Shown here in pieces: positions 35,066 to 43,275 of a stretch of DNA of 64,000 nt. Source of the DNA: Mesoflavibacter profundi. GTDB taxonomy: Bacteria > Bacteroidota > Bacteroidia > Flavobacteriales > Flavobacteriaceae. Below the pieces are notes generated by a model. The model did no database searches. It saw only the letters and a list, made by a program, of their open reading frames with translations, and was not told where the DNA came from. How positions within the stretch are numbered: the first letter of the stretch is position 1; every line of letters begins with the position of its first letter. The position numbers and the translations under genes were made by a program. Where the stretch lies: the NCBI RefSeq assembly GCF_014764305.1, contig NZ_CP061703.1, forward strand, positions 2,895,501 through 2,959,500, given 5' to 3'.

Positions 35066-35710
35066 TTATTCCTTTTTGTCTTTAGAAGGTAATTTCTTTA
35101 TTACTTTAATATTGCCTTCAATAGGAGAAATTTGAACATCTTTATTGTCTTGCGTAGCATAAAAAACATATAAACTGTTTTTTCCTAAGATTTTTACGTC
35201 TTTAGCTTCTCCATCTTCAAACACGATTTGATGTGTGTATTTATAATCTTGAGTTTCTAAACGTTCTTTACTTTTATATCCGCCACCTAATCCAAATCCT
35301 AAAAACATACAAATTAGCATCATTAATATAAAAGGAATTACTGCATACTTTTTATTTAAGCTTTTAAGCACCTTATCTAATTTTTCTTTCTTTTTTCCAG
35401 ATTGATACTTTTCTTTTCTTGAAAGTTTTACATAATACCATTGTAAAAGTTTAAAATATCCAATCATTAATGGTATTAATACTGCTAAAATAACAGGCAT
35501 AAGCCAATGCGAACTTATCACAGCCAACGGACTTAATAACACATCTAAAACCGATGTATATTCAAAAATATTTACACCTAACAATCCATAAAATATAGCT
35601 TGATTAGCTACACCTAAAACTAATAAAAACAAATAGCCAATAGACATATAATCTTGGATACTGTAATTAGTTACACTTTGCTCTGTTGTTTCAATCTTAG
35701 CTGTTTCCAT
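35066..35710 (-). CDS. Three-helix membrane protein of the AAA+ block
   Basis: This 214-residue protein has TM helices at about 22-45, 55-85 and 121-145, the last ending in MFLGFGLGGGYKS. It has a basic loop of about 30 residues (KLSRKEKYQSGKKKEKLDKVLK). The C-terminal soluble part (about 70 residues) has short beta strands (YTHQIVFEDGEAKDVKILG, LYVFYATQDNKDVQISPIEG). It begins 6 nt after the AAA+ gene, so the two are almost certainly co-translated. The family is unrecognised. Confidence 0.58.
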   Translation of the reverse strand: METAKIETTEQSVTNYSIQDYMSIGYLFLLVLGVANQAIFYGLLGVNIFEYTSVLDVLLSPLAVISSHWLMPVILAVLIPLMIGYFKLLQWYYVKLSRKEKYQSGKKKEKLDKVLKSLNKKYAVIPFILMMLICMFLGFGLGGGYKSKERLETQDYKYTHQIVFEDGEAKDVKILGKNSLYVFYATQDNKDVQISPIEGNIKVIKKLPSKDKKE

Positions 35711-35716
35711 GATTTA

Positions 35717-37675
35717 TTACGATTTATCAAACTGTTTTCTTGCTTCCATTTCAATATTTAACTGATTAACTCTTCCTTCTACTTGACGTTTAAAATCGGT
35801 ATCTGCAATAGTAGCAACGTTATCTAAATAACGTACGACTTCTTGTCGTCTAATTTCTGAAAAATCTAAACCTTTCATATTGGCTTTCATTAATTCTTGA
35901 AGCATCGCAAACTTGGTATCGTAATCTTTTTTGAAATAAATCTCTGGATTTTCAAACCAGCTTTCTTCTAAATCAAAATCTGTTAAACGTAATGAGATTG
36001 CGCTTTGTATATTTCTAACATCTCTAGAAGAGAAAAACGGAAATATCTTCTGAATTTCTTTATACAACGTTGCATAAAACAAATGATCTGTTGTTTTATG
36101 TTGCTTTTCGGCAATATCATAAGCTTCTAAAACACGTTGTTCTGTTGGTTTGTTAGATACGTTTAAAATTTCACCCATATTTTTAGCCAAACCTTGATCT
36201 TGTAAATAAGTATAATTTGCAGGATTTTGCATGTTTACAAAGTCGGGCATTGTCTTTTCAAACTTACGCCACCATAAATGATCTTGATCTAAAAAGTCGT
36301 GTTCTGTACGTGCTCCATCAATTTTAAAACGTCCTTGCACACGAGAGATTACGGCTTTATCCAACATTTCTGGTAAGTTGGTAAACAAACCTATAGAACT
36401 GTTCCCATAATTAACCGCATAAGCACCTTCTGTATAACGTAAAAAGACACCAATAACTTCTTTTACACCAGCCGAAACACCTTGTGCTGTACGCTCTTGC
36501 AAGTTATTTTCGGCATCATCAATTGGTGCAAAAATTAATTTTGTTGGATCTTGTAAAGGTTTCATCCAGTCTACCATTTTCTCAGCAGATCCACCTTGAA
36601 ACGTACTTATTAACGTATCTGGCATTGGATGAAACAAAAACGGAATATCTAAATTATCACAATGTTCTTTTAAACGTGTTGCTATTGCGGCAATAAGCAT
36701 ACTTTTTCCTGTTCCTGGAATACCGTAACCCATAAAGACTGGCATGAATCCGCCTAATTCTTGAAACGGATTTTTCTGTGCTTGAAAATCGTAGCTTAAC
36801 ATTCTTTCTGTTAAACGACGTGCAAAGTGTTTAGCATCTCTGTTACCTACAATTTGCTCGAATTTAATTTTATTAAACTCGACACTTTTTGCAGTGCCTT
36901 GAAACGTGTTTTCCCAACCAGAAATAGCAAAATCACTGTTTTCTAACTTGTATGTTCTATCTACAATCGTTTCGGTGTATTCTAAACTGCTTCGTCTTAA
37001 ATTAATTTCGCCAATTACAGCTTCAAAAAATACCGCTGTAAAATCGGCTACATCTTTATCAGATTTGATTATATCTGGATGCGCTAAATATTTATCATAG
37101 TAAAATAATGTACACGAAATTCCTTTTAATGGCGATAGTAAAGACACTTCAGGGATACCTGCAAACTTCTGTTTCATCACACTTAAATCGTCTGACGCAT
37201 ATGGTTTTATTTGATGCAGAATATAATACGATGTTGCAAATAGCATAAACGCTGTTGCGGTTTGCATTTTGCTTTCGTATTCGCGTTTTCCGCTACTATC
37301 TAATGCCGATTTACGCTCGTTTAAACTTGACAAACCAGATGCATCGTAATAGCTATCTTTTATCCACGTTCCTAAAGTAATACCTTCTTGAACAGCATAT
37401 AACGTCTGGTTAAGATGAATTGGAATTGCAATACTATCTGGCAACAAACGCTTTTTAAGCGCTAAAATGGTTTTTGAAACTGATGTTACAGAAACTGAAG
37501 AACCATTATTGGCACGAGACAGATACAATAAAATAGACTCGTCTTTAGCATCTTTATCTCTGTTTTTTGCACGCGCGCCTTGCTCCCAACTTACACTTTT
37601 TAAGTAAGATGAAGCTTCATCGCGCAAGACATCTAGTTCTGATTTTTTTATAGGAAATGTGGAATTGTGTTCCAT
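35717..37675 (-). CDS. AAA+ ATPase with large N-terminal extension
   Basis: This 652-residue protein has a helical extension of about 300 residues and then an AAA+ core. Walker A is MGYGIPGTGKSMLIAA (Lys324), Walker B is KLIFAPIDDAEN (Asp386/Asp387), sensor-1 is LFTNLPEM (Asn433), and VISRVQGRF holds arginine-finger-like residues (Arg445/449). The motif FQGGSAEKMVDW before Walker B resembles a pore-loop region. About 190 more helical residues follow. It lacks protease, helicase or MoxR-VWA signatures. It sits 2 nt after the 354-residue gene and 6 nt before a membrane protein gene, which suggests an ATP-driven machine linked to the inner membrane. Confidence 0.75.
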   Translation of the reverse strand: MEHNSTFPIKKSELDVLRDEASSYLKSVSWEQGARAKNRDKDAKDESILLYLSRANNGSSVSVTSVSKTILALKKRLLPDSIAIPIHLNQTLYAVQEGITLGTWIKDSYYDASGLSSLNERKSALDSSGKREYESKMQTATAFMLFATSYYILHQIKPYASDDLSVMKQKFAGIPEVSLLSPLKGISCTLFYYDKYLAHPDIIKSDKDVADFTAVFFEAVIGEINLRRSSLEYTETIVDRTYKLENSDFAISGWENTFQGTAKSVEFNKIKFEQIVGNRDAKHFARRLTERMLSYDFQAQKNPFQELGGFMPVFMGYGIPGTGKSMLIAAIATRLKEHCDNLDIPFLFHPMPDTLISTFQGGSAEKMVDWMKPLQDPTKLIFAPIDDAENNLQERTAQGVSAGVKEVIGVFLRYTEGAYAVNYGNSSIGLFTNLPEMLDKAVISRVQGRFKIDGARTEHDFLDQDHLWWRKFEKTMPDFVNMQNPANYTYLQDQGLAKNMGEILNVSNKPTEQRVLEAYDIAEKQHKTTDHLFYATLYKEIQKIFPFFSSRDVRNIQSAISLRLTDFDLEESWFENPEIYFKKDYDTKFAMLQELMKANMKGLDFSEIRRQEVVRYLDNVATIADTDFKRQVEGRVNQLNIEMEARKQFDKS

Positions 37676-37677
37676 TT

Positions 37678-38742
37678 TTAATTAATTTTTTCAATTTTTA
37701 AATCTGAAATTTGAAATGGTGGTTTAGCCAATTTATTCATTATTTCAGAGTTTTTGTTGTATAATAGCTGTATGATTCTATGAGGCGCAAAGACGTATTT
37801 TTGTTTGATAACTGGACTCCAATTTTGTAATACTTGCTTGTTAAAAAATCCGCCTTCTTGAAATGTACTTCCAGACATAACCTCATGTACTTTAAAAGAC
37901 AACGCGTAAGCTTCTAAAGGCACTTCTTTTTTTGTTATTGCTTCTAAAATGGTATGTGTTAATTCGTTTTCGTCTTTTGCAAATACATTATGAAATGCAC
38001 CAACATCTAACCGTCTTATATGTTTTGGCAACACACGTTTTAAGCGTCTATCTATACCATAAGCCATAGTATCTAAATCCATTTGGCGATCTGCAACTTT
38101 GCTTAAAACTTCGTAGATATCTTCTTTGTCTTTTAAAGGATCTTTACCATCGTAATCAAAATACATGTAGCAAATAAATGGTCTGTTTAAGGACACATCA
38201 TAAAAACTCCAACTGGTCATATATTCTGCTTGACTACCTTCTGGTGCTTTTATTATTTTACCTTGAACAAATCGGTTGAAAATATATTTTTGTTCTACAG
38301 AAGTATAATAAACTATGGACGCTGCTTGAAATAATTTATCACGACTAACCGGTTCTTTTACCCTTAATAATTGGTCTAAAAACTCTTCCTGCAATTGTGA
38401 TACATCTTTTAATTTATTAATGTAATTATGACGTAATGATAAATCATTATATAGGTATCTAAACTCTAAATAATTAGGAAACCCAGAATCCGTTACATCA
38501 ACTTTCATGTTATCTTCCTCATCGTACATGTATTTAATACGCATAGCCTCGATAGAATACAACAACAGATCTGCATATTGCTTAAAAAACACAATTTCTT
38601 GCTGTGTACACAAGTTGTTTTGCTGTACAGCAACAATTAATTCTTTAAGAGCAAAATCTACTTTTTTATGATAAAACACGTATTGTGCTTTACTATCTAA
38701 AATAGCCGAATCTAATGGTGTTGTAATATGGTTTATTGACAT
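37678..38742 (-). CDS. Unrecognised soluble partner gene of the AAA+ ATPase
   Basis: This 354-residue protein has no TM helix. The N-terminal half is helical (YHKKVDFALKELIVAVQQNN, FLDQLLRVKEPVSRDKLFQA). The C-terminal half has the strands NRPFICYMYFDYDGKDPL and KEVPLEAYALSFKVHEVMSG. No catalytic motif is evident. The AAA+ gene starts 2 nt after its stop, which is typical of proteins acting together. The gap upstream of it carries a degenerate heptamer repeat. Confidence 0.58.
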   Translation of the reverse strand: MSINHITTPLDSAILDSKAQYVFYHKKVDFALKELIVAVQQNNLCTQQEIVFFKQYADLLLYSIEAMRIKYMYDEEDNMKVDVTDSGFPNYLEFRYLYNDLSLRHNYINKLKDVSQLQEEFLDQLLRVKEPVSRDKLFQAASIVYYTSVEQKYIFNRFVQGKIIKAPEGSQAEYMTSWSFYDVSLNRPFICYMYFDYDGKDPLKDKEDIYEVLSKVADRQMDLDTMAYGIDRRLKRVLPKHIRRLDVGAFHNVFAKDENELTHTILEAITKKEVPLEAYALSFKVHEVMSGSTFQEGGFFNKQVLQNWSPVIKQKYVFAPHRIIQLLYNKNSEIMNKLAKPPFQISDLKIEKIN

Positions 38743-38748
38743 GTTTTT

Positions 38749-38775
38749 GCTGTTAGCTTTATGCTTTAGCTTTTA
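38749..38775. repeat. Degenerate heptamer array GCTGTTA-like
   Basis: The units GCTGTTA, GCTTTAT, GCTTTA and GCTTTTA follow each other between the start of the 354-residue gene and the stop of the small membrane gene. They share unit and spacing with the perfect GCTGTTA array at 41424-41474. Confidence 0.6.
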
Positions 38776-38949
38776 TTTTTTTAAATATTGAATAAGTGCC
38801 TTTAATATTAATCCGCCAAAGACTAGTACATTAATACTACCAATGATTAATCCAATGTCTGAACTTGTTGTTTTTATTATGAAAATACCAACAATGACTA
38901 TGATTATTGATAATCCGTTGTCTTTGATAAATTGAATGAAGTTATCCAT
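38773..38949 (-). CDS. Small two-helix membrane peptide, 58 residues
   Basis: The ATG is the complement of 38947-38949 and the TAA the complement of 38773-38775. The product is MDNFIQFIKDNGLSIIIVIVG, a short polar turn (KTTSSD), a second hydrophobic helix (IGLIIGSINVLVFGGLILKAL) and a basic end (QYLKK). It lies on the strand of the block, between the coiled-coil gene and the 354-residue gene. It is too short for routine gene calls. Its position suggests it is part of the system. Confidence 0.6.
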   Translation of the reverse strand: MDNFIQFIKDNGLSIIIVIVGIFIIKTTSSDIGLIIGSINVLVFGGLILKALIQYLKK

Positions 38950-39005
38950 TTTACACTGTAAATATTGACTAACTTTTGCGTTTTACTTTTACTTGGCTAA
39001 GTGAT

Positions 39006-39100
39006 GCGTTAAGGATTGAGGTATTGTTGGAGCACATCTTTGATTGCGACTACCGAAAGCCTGACCTACTTTTGCCATTAAAAGCAAAAGTAGGTAACGC
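39006..39100. repeat. REP-like intergenic element with inverted ends
   Basis: The element begins GCGTTA (39006-39011) and ends TAACGC (39095-39100), inverted copies of each other. It contains a perfect 11-bp hairpin, CCTACTTTTGC (39065-39075) with GCAAAAGTAGG (39084-39094). The architecture (GATGCGTTAAGGATT start, GCCTGACC, hairpin, GTAACGCCC end) matches, from memory, a class of dispersed flavobacterial intergenic repeats. Only one copy is in this window. Confidence 0.55.
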
Positions 39101-39110
39101 CCTTTTTATT

Positions 39111-40457
39111 TTAACCTAATAAATCGTCTTCGGTGTCTTGTTTTGGAGTACCATTACCAACACCACTAGAATTATCTTCAGTAGGTTTGTTAGCATCTGC
39201 TTTGTAATAGTCTTCAAAAATTTCTTTCATATCGATACCGTAACGCTCGGCAAAATTCTTTTGAATATCTACATCTTTTGCGCGGATTTCTTGTAACGCT
39301 TCTGCGTAACTACTATAAACACCTTGCATTACTTTTTCGTGAACTGGTATGTTGTCCATCATCTCTTGACGTGCTCTAGCACTTGCTGTGTGCATTGCTG
39401 CTAAGGTCTCACCAATATGCTCGTCTGTTTTTACACCTAAATGCTCTAAAATAGACGCAAACTCTTGGTCTGTACGTGCTTTAAGTGCTACTACGTAACC
39501 ATCGTAATACTTTAAACGCTCGTCTGTATCTGACTTTAATTTTGCACGATGTGTCTGTAAATTACTACGTAAAGACGTTAAAACTTTAATCGTTAAATTA
39601 TGCTTGTGTACAAAGCTATCTTTTGAAGCAGCTAAAGTTGTGTAAGCGTTTTTAAGACCTTCTAATTCTTCTACTTTTTGCTCAAGTTTTGTGACTTTAG
39701 CTAACGCTTCTGAGTATTCTGTAGATTGTTTATCTGCTACTTCTTCTAAAGCTTGACGCGCTTGTTTTAATAATGCGTATTGCTCTTCTAATTTAGCTTC
39801 AGTTTCGGCTTTTTTCTCTAACGCTTTAGTATGATTTTTAGACGCTTCTACTATGGCATCTTGCAGCTTATCTTCTACTTCTTTGATTTCAACCTCACGG
39901 TTTTTTAATCGTGTAATTGCAGCTTGAGATTTATAAGACAACTCACTTAACAATGTCTGTACATCTGCACTTTCTATACGCTCTTGGAACATTGCTTTTG
40001 CTTTGTTATCTGCAGCTGCACGTGTTTTTTCGGCTTCTTTTAAAGTATCTTCGGCTTTTTTGATTTTGCTTTTTCTTCCCCAAAGGTTATTCCACCATGT
40101 ATCTGGTTTGTTTTGTGCGTCTTCAAGTTCGATTTTAGCACGTTCTAATGCTTTTTGTGCATCGTCGATTACTTTTTGCTCATCTTCATTTAAAGACGAA
40201 AATCGCTCGAAAAGTATACCAACTTCATCTTGATAATCGGTTAAATCTTTAATTGCATCTAAAAGTGTTGTACGGTCTTTTTCTGCCATATGTACAACAT
40301 CATCTAAGGTTGCGTTAAGAATTTTTTGACGACTTTCAGGATCGTCTTCTTGCGCTAGTTTAGACTTCATTGTGTCAATTGCTTTTCCCCAATTAACGTC
40401 TACTTTTTCGTTTTTTTCTTGAGAGTTGGTTTCTAATAAGTCAAAATCATCAGACAT
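39111..40457 (-). CDS. Long coiled-coil protein opening the AAA+ block
   Basis: This 448-residue protein is acidic and strongly helical. Continuous heptads run through about residues 85-150 and 180-290 (for example ALERAKIELEDAQN, AEDTLKEAEKTRAAADNKAK, KVTKLEQKVEELEGLKN), with a Trp-rich break (PDTWWNNLWGRK). A further helical domain follows, then a disordered acidic/Ser-Gly tail ending EDDLLG. It has no TM helix or ATPase motif. Relatives are sometimes labelled microtubule-binding protein, which is only a coiled-coil match. A scaffold or filament role is possible, and a distant TelA-like relation could be tested. It is 161 nt upstream of the small membrane peptide gene, with a REP-like element between. 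Confidence 0.6.
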   Translation of the reverse strand: MSDDFDLLETNSQEKNEKVDVNWGKAIDTMKSKLAQEDDPESRQKILNATLDDVVHMAEKDRTTLLDAIKDLTDYQDEVGILFERFSSLNEDEQKVIDDAQKALERAKIELEDAQNKPDTWWNNLWGRKSKIKKAEDTLKEAEKTRAAADNKAKAMFQERIESADVQTLLSELSYKSQAAITRLKNREVEIKEVEDKLQDAIVEASKNHTKALEKKAETEAKLEEQYALLKQARQALEEVADKQSTEYSEALAKVTKLEQKVEELEGLKNAYTTLAASKDSFVHKHNLTIKVLTSLRSNLQTHRAKLKSDTDERLKYYDGYVVALKARTDQEFASILEHLGVKTDEHIGETLAAMHTASARARQEMMDNIPVHEKVMQGVYSSYAEALQEIRAKDVDIQKNFAERYGIDMKEIFEDYYKADANKPTEDNSSGVGNGTPKQDTEDDLLG

Positions 40458-40624
40458 ATATACTTAGTTTTAAGGTTGGACAAATTTTATGTAAGCAATT
40501 TCGTTAAAAAATATTAGTTGAAGAAATATTTTATGCTCATATTATCAGTATTAATTGTTATAAAAATGTTACAAATTATTTTTTCTGTTGAATGATACTT
40601 ATCTTTAAAAGAAAACCATAAAAA

Positions 40625-41413
40625 ATGAAAAAACTACTATTTATTGCTCTTTCAATGTCTATTTTATTGACCAGTTGTAAAGACAATTCTAAAAAAGAAA
40701 CAACTTCTGAAATGGCTAACACAGAAGTTATTGAAAAAGCTGAAACCAAAGCGAGTTTAGATTTTACGCCAATCACACATGCAACCATGGTAATGAATTA
40801 TGGTGACGAAACTATTTATGTAGATCCTACTGGCGGCAAAGCAGCATTTGCTGATTTTAAACAACCAACAATTGTTTTAATTACAGACATACATGGTGAC
40901 CATTTAAATATTGAGACCTTAAAAGAATTAAACCTTAAAGGTACTTTAATTGTTGCGCCACAAGCTGTAGTAGATAAATTTCCTGAAGACTTTAAACCAA
41001 TGTTTAAAGTGATGAATAACGGACAAACAGCAGTTGTTAAAGACATAAATATTGAAGCTATACCAATGTATAATTTACGTGAAGAAGCATTAAAATTTCA
41101 TAAAAAAGGTAGAGGAAATGGTTATGTATTAACCTTTGGAGACGAACGTGTTTACATCTCTGGTGACACCGAAGATATCCCAGAAATGAGAAATCTTAAA
41201 AACATTGATAAAGCTTTTGTATGTATGAATTTACCTTATACAATGCCTATTGAAAGTGCAGCAAGTGCTGTATTAGATTTTAATCCTAAAACCGTTTATC
41301 CTTACCATTTTAGAGGTACTGAAGGTTTAAGTAATGTAAAAAAATTTAAATCTATTGTAAACGAAGGTAATCCTGATATTAATGTTGAGCTTTTGGAATG
41401 GTATCCAAATTAG
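40625..41413 (+). CDS. MBL-fold metal-dependent hydrolase lipoprotein
   Basis: This 262-residue protein has a lipoprotein signal with lipobox ILLTSC (Cys about 18) and a polar linker. A metallo-beta-lactamase fold of the UlaG-like type follows: ITHATMVMNYGDETIYVDP, the metal motif DIHGDHL, and YISGDTEDIPEM. The first His of the usual HxHxDH is Asp here (TDIHGDH), so the metal site may differ. It probably acts in the periplasm. The substrate is unknown. It is divergent from the coiled-coil gene of the AAA+ block and followed by a heptamer repeat and a terminator. Confidence 0.8.
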   Translation: MKKLLFIALSMSILLTSCKDNSKKETTSEMANTEVIEKAETKASLDFTPITHATMVMNYGDETIYVDPTGGKAAFADFKQPTIVLITDIHGDHLNIETLKELNLKGTLIVAPQAVVDKFPEDFKPMFKVMNNGQTAVVKDINIEAIPMYNLREEALKFHKKGRGNGYVLTFGDERVYISGDTEDIPEMRNLKNIDKAFVCMNLPYTMPIESAASAVLDFNPKTVYPYHFRGTEGLSNVKKFKSIVNEGNPDINVELLEWYPN

Positions 41414-41423
41414 TTAACTGTTG

Positions 41424-41474
41424 GCTGTTAGCTGTTAGCTGTTAGCTGTTAGCTGTTAGCTGTTAGCTGTTAGC
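41424..41474. repeat. Perfect heptamer tandem repeat, GCTGTTA x 7
   Basis: Seven identical 7-bp units (41424-41472) plus a partial GC follow the stop of the MBL-fold gene by 10 nt. A degenerate unit (ACTGTTG) precedes them. A unit of 7 is not a multiple of three, and copy number is likely variable, but it lies outside coding sequence. Confidence 0.95.
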
Positions 41475-41480
41475 AAAATA

Positions 41481-41515
41481 AAAAAATCCTCAAAAATTAT
41501 TTTTGAGGATTTTTT
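41481..41515. terminator. Bidirectional rho-independent terminator
   Basis: ATCCTCAAAAA (41486-41496) pairs with TTTTTGAGGAT (41500-41510), with a TTA loop, between A and T runs. It lies between the convergent MBL-fold gene and ettA. Confidence 0.88.
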
Positions 41516-41529
41516 AGTTTAATCCGTTA

Positions 41530-43221
41530 TTATCTTACAAGCTTTTTATACTTGATTCGTTTTGGCATTAAATCGCCACCAAGACGTTTTTTCTTATTTT
41601 CTTCATAATCACTAAATCCACCTTCAAAGAAGTATACTTGGCTATCACCTTCAAAAGCTAAGATATGTGTACAAATACGATCTAAAAACCATCTATCGTG
41701 AGATATAACAACAGCACAACCTGCAAAGTTTTCTAAACCTTCTTCTAATGCACGAAGTGTATTTACATCAAGGTCGTTTGTTGGCTCATCCAATAGTAAT
41801 ACGTTACCTTCTTCTTTTAAAGTCATTGCTAAATGAAGTCTGTTACGTTCTCCACCAGACAATAATTTTACCTTTTTATTTTGCTCGCTACCAGAAAAAT
41901 TGAATCGACTTAAGTACGCACGAGAGTTTACTTCTCTTCCTCCCATCATGACCAATTCCTGCTCGTCACTAAAGTTTTGCCAAATTGTTTTTTCTGGATC
42001 TATGTTAGAATGACTTTGGTCTACGTAAGCGATCTTTGCAGTTTCACCAACTTTAAATTCGCCTTTATCAGGTGTTTCTTCACCCATAATCATTCTAAAA
42101 ATTGTTGTTTTACCAGCTCCGTTAGGACCAATAACACCAACAATTCCTGCTTGGGGCAAATTAAAGTTTAAGTCTTCGTAAAGTAACTTATCTCCGTAAG
42201 CTTTACTTACACCAATCGCTTCAATGACATTGGTTCCTAAACGTGGACCATTTGGAATATAAATTTCAAGTTTTTCGTCTAATTGTTTTTGATCTTGACT
42301 CATTAACTTGTCGTAATTCTTCAAACGTGCTTTTTGCTTGGTTTGTCTTCCTTTTGCACCTTGTCTAACCCATTCTAACTCTCGTTCTAATGTTTTTTGA
42401 CGCTTAGAAGCGGCTTTACCTTCTTGAGCCATTCGTTTAGATTTTTGATCTAACCAAGATGAATAATTTCCTTTCCATGGAATACCTTCACCTCTATCTA
42501 ATTCTAAAATCCAACCAGCAATGTTATCTAAGAAATAACGGTCGTGCGTTACAGCAATTACAGTTCCTTTATATTGCGCTAAGTGATGCTCTAACCAATG
42601 TACAGATTCTGCATCCAAGTGGTTGGTTGGCTCATCTAATAGTAATACATCAGGCTCTTTTAATAATAATCTACAAAGTGCCACACGACGTCTTTCTCCT
42701 CCGGATAAAACAGCTATTTTTTTATCGCCTTCTGGAGTACGTAGTGCATCCATAGCAATTTCTAATTTATTGTCTAATTCCCAAGCATTAGAAGCATCGA
42801 TTTGATCTTGAAGTTCGGCTTGACGATTCATCAGCTTTTCCATTTTATCTGGATCGCTATAGACTTCTTCTAAACCAAACATATCGTTAATTTTGTTGTA
42901 TTCATCAAGAATAGCAACAGTTTCTGCAGCACCTTCTTTAACAACTTCTAGTACTGTTTTTTCTTCATCTAATTGTGGTTCTTGTTCTAAATAACCAACT
43001 GAATATCCTGGAGAAAAAACAACATCACCTTGATAGTTTTTATCTACACCAGCTATGATTTTTAATAAGGTAGATTTACCCGAACCATTTAGTCCAAGAA
43101 TACCAATTTTTGCTCCGTAAAAGAAGCTTAAATATATATTTTTAAGTACTGGTGTATTAGCGCTTTGAAACGTTTTGGTAACACCAGACATTGAAAAAAT
43201 TACTTTTTTATCGTCTGACAT
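41530..43221 (-). CDS. ettA: ABC-F ATPase, energy-dependent translational throttle type
   Basis: This 563-residue protein has two ABC domains and no membrane segment. Walker A sites are GLNGSGKST and GPNGAGKTT, the signature motifs are LSGGERRR and LSGGERNR, and the Walker B regions read VLLLDEPTNHLD and VLLLDEPTNDLD. The linker (KRMAQEGKAASKRQKTLERELEWVRQGAKGRQTKQKARL) and overall length match EttA, which binds the ribosomal E site and gates the first elongation steps according to ATP level. It is followed downstream by the shared terminator. Confidence 0.92.
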   Translation of the reverse strand: MSDDKKVIFSMSGVTKTFQSANTPVLKNIYLSFFYGAKIGILGLNGSGKSTLLKIIAGVDKNYQGDVVFSPGYSVGYLEQEPQLDEEKTVLEVVKEGAAETVAILDEYNKINDMFGLEEVYSDPDKMEKLMNRQAELQDQIDASNAWELDNKLEIAMDALRTPEGDKKIAVLSGGERRRVALCRLLLKEPDVLLLDEPTNHLDAESVHWLEHHLAQYKGTVIAVTHDRYFLDNIAGWILELDRGEGIPWKGNYSSWLDQKSKRMAQEGKAASKRQKTLERELEWVRQGAKGRQTKQKARLKNYDKLMSQDQKQLDEKLEIYIPNGPRLGTNVIEAIGVSKAYGDKLLYEDLNFNLPQAGIVGVIGPNGAGKTTIFRMIMGEETPDKGEFKVGETAKIAYVDQSHSNIDPEKTIWQNFSDEQELVMMGGREVNSRAYLSRFNFSGSEQNKKVKLLSGGERNRLHLAMTLKEEGNVLLLDEPTNDLDVNTLRALEEGLENFAGCAVVISHDRWFLDRICTHILAFEGDSQVYFFEGGFSDYEENKKKRLGGDLMPKRIKYKKLVR

Positions 43222-43275
43222 ATTGATTACGATTTATAATTTTTGATTTATGTTTTTTATATAATTTATCTTCAT

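Noticed and set aside
39065-39094. Hairpin as terminator of the coiled-coil gene
   Set aside because: On the minus strand no T run follows the stem, and the inverted GCGTTA ends point to a dispersed repeat instead.
31314-40457. The block as a phage, tailocin or type VI system
   Set aside because: No tail, sheath, baseplate, integrase or toxin genes are recognisable, and there is no att site or tRNA nearby.
41424-41474. Tandem repeat as a possible CRISPR array
   Set aside because: Units are 7 bp and directly adjacent, with no spacers and no cas genes nearby.
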